Below, in pieces: positions 10,067 to 34,502 of a stretch of 34,502 nucleotides of DNA (within the stretch, counting starts at the first letter, position 1; each line of letters starts with the position of its first letter). The stretch spans positions 1-34,502 of the forward strand of contig JAYMTA010000218.1 in NCBI GenBank assembly GCA_036897625.1, in the 5' to 3' direction. Source of the DNA: Pelargonium cotyledonis. Lineage: Eukaryota; Streptophyta; Magnoliopsida; Geraniales; Geraniaceae. The notes beneath the pieces were generated by a model that saw only the letters and a list, made by a program, of their open reading frames with translations, was not told where the DNA came from and made no database searches. The position numbers were made by a program, and so were the translations under genes.

Positions 10067-11399
10067 AGCCAACAATGTCAGTATATCCCGAAGATGACTA
10101 TTCTTTTTCCGGCAACTTCAAAACTGCGTACGATGTGTATATGTTGATTTCATATACCTGTAATAATTGAGAAAGAGAGTGATGACAATAGATAGATTGC
10201 AAATTGTCGAAAAAAAAAAAGATTTATTAGCTTTCTAGAATTTTCATATCTCGAACTGCTTGTAGCATCATAACCATGGCTTGGTTGTTGATGATGATGA
10301 AGAATCATGAATATTTTCCAGTTTTTGCCAATATTGACCAAGAGTTATTGTAACAATTTTGTCATGTCTTTTTTGGGTTTAGAAGCAAAACTACCAATTC
10401 TCTAATGGGATGTTTCATAGGCACAAGTTATTCTGTGCAAGTCAATATCTGCATGTGATTCAGAAACACAAGTGATGGTTTTGTTTTGTACTATTGTGGG
10501 AAATTATACTTTCAATACATAGAAAGAGAATGTCAATCACAATACAAAAAATTCAATGGTCTCAACTCATCCTGTAACAAGTTGTGGATAATGGTTATAT
10601 GATATTAAAACATAGAACATCAAATTTATGTTGTGATATTTGGTAAGTGAATTTGGTTTTATACAAATAAATTGCATTTGTTCCGACTCTAAATTTATAA
10701 TTAAAATGATTAAAAAATGTAAATGTGGCATATTAAACGTTAATCACTTTTTTATACATCTAGATGATTAGTTATGTAGCTCTTTTCATAACCGAGTGTT
10801 TTAGTAGTTAGTTAATATTGTATATGAATTTATTTTAGAAGTATTATTACTATTTTTTATGATAACTTTTAGAAGAAGATAACAAAACATGCATTTAAAG
10901 ACCAAAATACATGAAAAATATAACTTTAACATCGAGAAATATTGACACAAACATATATTCCTTACATGTGTTGTACACGTACATTCTTATACCTGCAATT
11001 ATCAACAAACTTGGGTGTAATAAAATAAGTAAAATTGTAGCTATAAACAATTATCAGAATTTTCATACATTTAAAAATATGCAAGTAGCTTTCATGAATG
11101 ATGGAACATAGATTTTCATTTATGTTTGCGTGTGCATATTTAATTGTTAGTTGAAATATAAAATATAAATTCCAATATTGTGTGACCAACGGAAGAAGAT
11201 GAATGGTAGGCGTGTAGTAGCAGTGGTCAACTTGAGGAGAGAACAGTCCCATTTTATGATCAAAACAAAGCAAAACAAACCAAACTTTAATCTCCAAAGT
11301 TTGTCTCTTTCTGGATCCATTTTGATTTCACTCAAACAAAATAAAATCTAGCTAAGCTCTGTCTCTTCTCTTCTCTCATTTTATCGATCTGGTGTCTTA
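10067..11399. other. Intergenic region between CMC4 and the NIPA gene
   Basis: It contains the 3' UTR of CMC4; an AATAAA overlaps the stop codon at 10062-10067, which is probably too early to serve alone. The rest is AT-rich DNA leading to the NIPA promoter. No coding exon or RNA gene is supported. A pyrimidine-rich stretch (TCTCTTCTCTTCTC) near 11365-11378 probably lies close to the transporter transcription start. Confidence 0.45.
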
Positions 11400-11411
11400 A
11401 TGGCTGCCTAA
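11400..11411 (+). other. Minimal upstream reading frame (Met-Ala-Ala-stop) in the NIPA leader
   Basis: ATGGCTGCCTAA lies about 93 nt before the end of the leader. If transcription starts upstream, ribosomes would meet this three-codon frame first. Its presence in the mRNA is not shown by the sequence. Confidence 0.4.
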
Positions 11412-11464
11412 TCCGACTCTTTGTTACAGTGACTCGGCATAGAAACCGAGTTGAATTCTGGGGA

Positions 11465-11468
<4 letters not shown>

Positions 11469-11498
<30 letters not shown>
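11469..11498 (+). repeat. (CT)15 microsatellite in the 5' leader of NIPA
   Basis: Fifteen CT units end seven bases before the start codon at 11505. CT/GA runs are common in plant core promoters and 5' leaders, and the length is likely to vary between individuals. Confidence 0.95.
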
Positions 11499-11499
<1 letters not shown>

Positions 11500-11504
11500 G
11501 AGTT

Positions 11505-14500
11505 ATGGCTAGTGTTGGAGCTGAATCTGTTGCTACTCAGTCATGGAGTGGCCCGTACAAGGGCATGTCCTCTGAGAACATCAAGGGTTTGGTTCTGGCT
11601 CTATCGTCCAGCATCTTCATCGGAGCTAGCTTCATTGTCAAAAAGAAGGGCTTGAAGAAGGCTGGTGCCTCCGGAATCCGGGCAGGTAGCTCAAATTTCG
11701 GATTTTTATGTATATTTTGCTGCATTTTCAAGTACCCATTTCGTAATTGGCACTGTTCGTTTAGTAATTTGATTTGATTGTTGAAATCATGGGGTTTCGT
11801 CTTTGATTCTGGGTTGTTCTTGGGTGGGATATATAGGAGTAGTGGAAGATTTGTGAAATGAATTGGAGTGTCAGTGAGTTATAGATGGATGGTTTTGTGG
11901 AGGAGTTTGAGAAACGAAGCTTTGGTGAAATATTATTGGATGATGAATTTGAGAATCTGGGAGTTGGAGCATTGCCTTGTTGGATTGTTGTTGACTTGGT
12001 ACGTGCAATGATGTGATATTATAATTTGAGGATTTGGGGATCTACTCAACTTAGTGCGCAAGTGTTAAGCTTGTGAGTTTACTCATCTAGGAGGTTTAGG
12101 GGATCTATATTATTCACGTAGAACTTACATGAATCTGATCAACTATATGGATAAATATCGTAATATACATTCCTTTGAGTTGTTTACTGGTTCATGGCAT
12201 ACTGGTAAGTAGTAAAGTTTTTCAACATCCTGGATTCATATTAGTGCTGGCATTTTTTTCATCATCCTTCCCTTAATGTAGTGTTTTTTCTTACTATTTT
12301 ATGTATACATTTTATTATTAAAGCCATTGATTTATGTTAACAGGTGTTGGAGGCTTTTCTTACTTATATGAGCCGCTTTGGTGGGTGGGCATGATAACAA
12401 GTGAGTTCTGTGATTCATTTTGTTCATTGAAGTCTAACTGTATAAATATTAGATATGAGTAGAGTTTAATTTGCATGATTCATTTTCTTTTGTAGTATAT
12501 TGTATATAGTATTTGTGATGGAACAAACTGAAGTCCAACTTATAGCCTATTGTTAAGCAGTTGTCGTTTATTGTTCAGCTCTATATATAAAAGTGATCAG
12601 GAAACAAAATCTTCAAGGTTCAGTAAATCGGTTTAACTGAATAACTAACTAAAAGAGTTGGAGCTTTTTCTTCGTCTCAGGTCGACGGATCTCCTCAATT
12701 GTGATCAGTATAAGATTTAAGTTCAATGGCAGTAGTTGGTCTGTTTGAACTTTGAACAAAAACAGTAGGTTACTCCCGAAGTTTCTCTTTTGTGACTGCT
12801 ATATAAGATGTAAGGTTTGTCAAAAGGATATGGCCGCCCATAATCTCTCTGCCCGAGTAACAATTTCTGATACACAGCCTACTGCTGTTTAAATTTACCT
12901 ATTCAGTTAGCTATATGTTCATTCCTTTTCAGTTTGTAATTCATTATTGTAAATTCTAAAATGCCACTGCCTTTGCGACAGTGATTGTTGGGGAGATCGC
13001 TAATTTTGCTGCTTATGCATTCGCACCTGCTATTCTAGTCACTCCTCTTGGCGCTCTCAGCATTATTATCAGGTATGATAAGAAGCTTTAGAGGGTGAGC
13101 CTTAGCGCAACGATAAGGTTGATGTATTGTGACCTTGAGGTCATGGGTTCGAGTGAAGGAAACAGCCTCCCTACAAAAGTAAGGGTAAAGCTATGTACAA
13201 AAATGACCCTAGACCCAAATGGTGGGAGCCTTCGTCTTCTGGGCCTCCCTTATTGTATTTAAGTTTGACTTTTATGATGTTTTAGTTCTCACCATCTTGT
13301 TCATTTTCAGTGCTGCACTTGCTCATGTGATTTTACTGGAGAAGCTTCATGTTTTTGGAATTCTTGGCTGTGTTCTGTGTGTCGTTGGTTCTACAACTAT
13401 TGTTCTGCACGCTCCTCGAGAACGTGAGGTTGAATCTGTGATAGAAGTGTGGAATCTTGCTACAGAGCCAGGTATTTGTTTCTTCTTTGGCCAATAAATT
13501 TGCTACAGAGCCTAGTATTTGTTTCTTCTTTGGCCAACAAATGAGCCTCATAATCACTCATTTTGTCTTGCAGCTTTTCTCTTGTATGCAGCATTGGTTA
13601 TGACATCTGCGTTTGTACTTATATTTCACTTCATTCCACAATATGGCCAGACGCATATAATGGTCTATATTGGAGTTTGTTCACTCTTCGGATCTTTGTC
13701 GGTATGTTCTTATTGTCATGTTGCTGGTTATTTATGAACTAGATTTTATTCATCCTCGTAATTTCCTATATAAATGATGTTGTATTCTGAAGGTGTGCTT
13801 GTTGGCAGGTCATGAGTGTAAAAGCACTTGGAATTGCTTTGAAGTTAACATGGTCGGGAATGAATCAGCTAGTTTATCCTCAAACTTGGGCTTTTACCGT
13901 GGTTGTTGTTGCTTGCGTGCTAACCCAGATGAATTACTTAAACAAGGTGAGAACCTTTTTTCTTCTTTTTTCCTTCTCCTCCTCTCGTTGTCTCCTAACC
14001 GAATTATGTTACAACTTCATAGAACTTTTCTACTCTCTGCTACCGATTCTCTCTATTTCCCATTTATAACTTTATAGTGTACATCAACACCTATATTCAG
14101 GTGGTGTTTTGTATCCTATGTTGAACTACTACTGCTGTAAAAGTTTTTGTTTTGCCTTTAATTCAATTTCTAAGAGGAGATATGATGGGAAATGGAGTAG
14201 AAATTATTACTTAACTTTGAATTAGAAAGGAGTTTGGGGTGAATAGGTAATCGTTATGATTATAGGGTGATTTCCCTCGTTATTCTGGTTGAACTCAATA
14301 CACGATCTCATAGATACATATAAAATTACATGAAAAGTTGTATTCGGTGAAAGTTGTATTATGGCTTGGAGGGAGATCTTTCCTATCTTTTGAGATCCAC
14401 GTGGGGTCAAAAAGCCAAAATAAATTATTTTTGCCCTTCTAAAAACAAAATTCCTGAACCCCTTTCATGCTAATGTCACGCCGAGGTACTACAGAAGAAA

Positions 14501-15398
14501 GAGCTGCAAAATGCGATCCAATTTTATCGCAATTGTTCAACTTGACTCCAACCAAAAAACTTAAGCTGGTAGATGGACTCAACTTGTATATCAAGTGAAA
14601 ACGGACTTCACATTCTTTCGATGTAGGATACATCAACAGTAATCAATCATGGAATATAAAATTTTCTCGATTTTCTCCGGTTATAAAGACTTCAACCTAA
14701 ACTATGAAGCTTTGTTCTAAAGTGGTGGGAACTTTTATGACCGTAATATTGAATTTGACGTATTATATATTTGTTCTTCCCCTTCCTAATTTCAAGCCTT
14801 TTTTTATTCTTTCTCGCGCAGGCACTTGACACTTTCAATACAGCAGTCGTATCTCCTATATACTATGTTATGTTCACCTCACTAACCATTTTGGCTAGTG
14901 TAATCATGTTTAAGGTAAGCTTCTTTACTGATAATATCACGATGATCCTTTGTATTTTTGATATGATATAGAATGTTATTGTTATTACTGATAGTATCAC
15001 ATGATAATCCTCTTGTTGATTCTATGGAGGTCGTTTTCATTTGTTATTACTAATCGCTAATGATTATTGTTCACTTACCAATAGGATTGGGATGGACAGA
15101 ATCTAACCCAGATTGTCACAGAAATGTGCGGGTTCGTGACTATCCTATCCGGAACCTTTCTTCTCCACAAAACAAAGGATATGGTTGAGGGTATGCTCTT
15201 TATCCTTTTCTCCTTTCTACCCAGAACTAGGACTATTTATTGATCTTTAGCGGGCAAATCCCGAAAACTCAATATCATCATGCGACGTTATGTACAGATT
15301 TGCCAACAACAGCAATTCGACTGGCGAAACAAGCAGATGAGATGGAGTTTGGTGAAGGCATCCCTCTCAAGCAACAAGAATCCCTGAGATCACCTTGA
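11505..15398 (+). CDS. NIPA: Probable magnesium transporter, NIPA family, complete (351 aa, 9 exons)
   Basis: Exons: 11505-11685, 12344-12400, 12982-13072, 13311-13471, 13574-13701, 13809-13946, 14822-14914, 15085-15190, 15298-15398. All introns are GT-AG; the lengths sum to 1,056 nt with phases consistent throughout. The protein has about nine membrane segments, beginning near residues 27-46, and ends in a hydrophilic tail after residue 311. NIPA family blocks are [86 protein letters not shown] and SGTFLLH. In animals NIPA proteins carry Mg2+ across plasma and endosomal membranes; plant members are named probable Mg2+ transporters by homology. I chose the ATG at 11505 because family members start MASxxx; an in-frame ATG at 11451 would add 18 residues coded partly by the CT repeat. 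AATAAA at 15606-15611 is a likely poly(A) signal. Confidence 0.93.
13093..13255 (+). mobile_element. Au-like SINE, degenerate, in intron 3 of NIPA
   Basis: The segment starts GGTGAGCCTTAGCGCAACG and continues with AAGGTTGATGTATTGTGACC, GAGGTCATGGGTTCGAGT and GGAAACAGCCTCC, then GGGTAAAGCTATGTACA and ATGACCCTAGACCC. This is the order of the plant Au SINE as I remember it: a tRNA-derived head with an A box (TAGCGCAACG) and B box (GGTTCGAGT, 13146-13154), then the body. The 3' part is diverged and truncated near GGGAGCCTTCGTCTTCTGGG. No clear target-site duplication is seen. It lies in the sense direction relative to the gene. Confidence 0.85.
13459..13544 (+). repeat. 43-bp tandem duplication across the exon 4 / intron 4 junction of NIPA
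   Basis: Copy 1 starts at 13459 and copy 2 at 13502. Both read GCTACAGAGCC, then two or three bases, GTATTTGTTTCTTCTTTGGCC and AAYAAAT. Copy 1 spans the last 13 coding bases of exon 4 and the donor at 13472. Copy 2 carries a second GTATTT donor after CCTA. If that donor were used, the frame would meet TAA in the first copy (13495-13497). Confidence 0.9.
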
Positions 15399-15714
15399 TG
15401 TATATATGTATGTATTTATGTATGCATTTTTCTTTTTTTTTTTCTAGGCTTGGAAAGTGTAGTCTATGGTGGATTCCACCAATCCATCATATTCTTTTTT
15501 GTCCTCACAATACAAATGAGAATATTTGGCAAGGAACAAAGCCACTTTAAGGGGAGCTCATGGCCAATTAAGCAGCCTGGCCCCATCCTCAATATTGTAA
15601 GAAAGAATAAATATAATATACATATGATTATATATTGAATTCTTAATTGTACCAAAGGTGTCATAGTGGGATCGAATTATGTAAATGTGTTGTGTTTGTG
15701 TTGAATCTCCAAAA
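15399..15714 (+). other. 3' UTR of NIPA and short spacer
   Basis: After TGA there is a TATATATGTATG-like run, a poly-T stretch and an AATAAA at 15606-15611 that could direct cleavage near 15630. No coding exon is supported here. Confidence 0.5.
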
Positions 15715-16015
15715 CAAGAGCACACGATTAACTAGTTGACTCGTGACACGTTCGACATTCCCACATAATTGTAAATTATTCATAATAATGTGTTAAATAT
15801 GTTGGGTCGTGTCGTACCAAACATGGTGGATAGTGTAGTCTCAATCGTGTAGGTTCTATTGTGTAGAATGTGTTAGTCCTGTCAATCATGTCCTGTCAAT
15901 ATGGTTAATATTGTACTGTATTAAATGTGTTATGTTGGACTGCACAACATGATTACTAAACATGTTGTGTTCGTGTTGTATCGTGTTGCACACAAACACG
16001 ACACGCACGGGCAGC
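15715..16015. mobile_element. Degenerate repeat rich in GTGT/CGTGTTG words, probably a transposon relic
   Basis: The segment repeats words such as GGGTCGTGTCGT, GTGTTCGTGTTGTATCGTGT, ACACGACACG and TGTTAGTCCTGTC many times. These resemble the CGTGTCGTGTT-rich dispersed repeats found in many plant genomes. It has no open frame. Ends and class cannot be fixed by eye. Confidence 0.4.
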
Positions 16016-16559
16016 CATATCTCATATAGGAATGTGTGTTGAATCATTGAGCACAACCTAGTAGGGGACCAAAATCTCTTATTTTAGCATTATTATCCAA
16101 CACAAAATGATGGGCAGCTAAAAATTCACCTTGGATACATTTAGTTCGATAACATTAATTTCCAACTGTGAAAAGATAACCAAGCCTATTTTAAGTACAG
16201 AGTAACAAGCTAGCTTGTAACATTATGTGGTCTAGATTATATCAGTATTTCGATTTTTGTATGAGTTGCAATGCGCAAAATTGAGCCATAAGTTATAACT
16301 AGTAACATGTATATTGCTTCCAATCTGTATTGACAACCATGGCTGCTATTTTTCTCGGTAGTGATTAGCTTCCTCGTCTCAATGTCGCATTTGAATTTGT
16401 CACGGTCAAAGGACTCTTCGAAGAGGTCAATGAGTTTTGTATCAATCTGGATCTGAATTGATGCTGGGAACAAAAATACTGAGTAATGATCATTGTGGAA
16501 ATCGAAATTTAACAAATATACAAGCATATAGACATGATTGCATACCTTGATCAAAATAA
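16016..16559. other. Convergent 3' region downstream of the helicase; possible extra 3' exon
   Basis: Just past the helicase stop, a GTATGC donor-like site (around 16545, minus strand) and a TTCCCAG acceptor near 16467 could define a 3' UTR intron. The piece below about 16465 stays open on the minus strand and looks coding-like (for example LIDLFEESFDRDKFKCDIET), but I cannot tie it to a family. No other gene is supported here. Confidence 0.35.

Positions 16560-34502
<17,943 letters not shown>

Noticed and set aside
10962..11335. Overlapping minus-strand open frames upstream of NIPA
   Set aside because: They lie in promoter DNA, have no conserved motif and overlap each other in different frames.
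13093..13160. Functional tRNA gene
   Set aside because: A and B boxes are present, but the segment continues into a SINE body and lacks a paired acceptor stem.

Overview
The window is nuclear DNA from a flowering plant, most likely a eudicot. The evidence is AT-rich intergenic DNA, GT-AG introns of about 80 to 1,400 nt, and plant gene families: a class I TCP factor, a plant NIPA transporter and a plant DHX29-like helicase. Small plant transposon relics, including an Au-like SINE and a TRIM, fit this. I cannot name the species. All exons were joined by eye from splice sites, reading-frame continuity and remembered family sequence; no alignment was run.

Layout: (1) 2-370, +: the last 122 residues of a class I TCP transcription factor of the TCP14 type. 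(2) 371-7700: mostly noncoding, with a MITE-like palindromic element at 2762-3030 and two local tandem duplications at 5748 and 7070. (3) 7704-8167, -: a possible three-exon gene for a 76-residue protein I do not recognise. It is divergent from (4) 8504-10066, +, a two-exon gene for the 63-residue Cx9C protein CMC4. The 336 bp between them hold four TGGGCY (site II) elements and a duplicated TATA-like block. (5) 11505-15398, +: a complete nine-exon NIPA-type magnesium transporter (351 aa), with an Au-like SINE in intron 3 and a 43-bp tandem duplication across the exon 4 donor. (6) 15715-16015: a degenerate repeat rich in GTGT/CGTGTTG. (7) 34502 down to 16560, -: 34 visible exons of a DHX29/DExH7-type DExH-box RNA helicase. 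At least 1,411 residues are in the window; only the first few N-terminal residues lie beyond the right edge. Its introns carry a TRIM with recognisable LTRs and primer binding site, a second relic of the same family, and a cluster of unusual DNA shapes (Z-DNA tract, hairpin, small palindromic element).

The genes do not form a pathway; this looks like an ordinary gene-rich plant segment. I found no undescribed multi-gene system. The most interesting points are regulatory or structural: the CMC4 promoter, where twin TATA-like blocks could decide whether a long overlapping reading frame enters the mRNA; the unrecognised small divergent gene; the duplicated splice donor in the transporter; and the miniature transposons inside introns.
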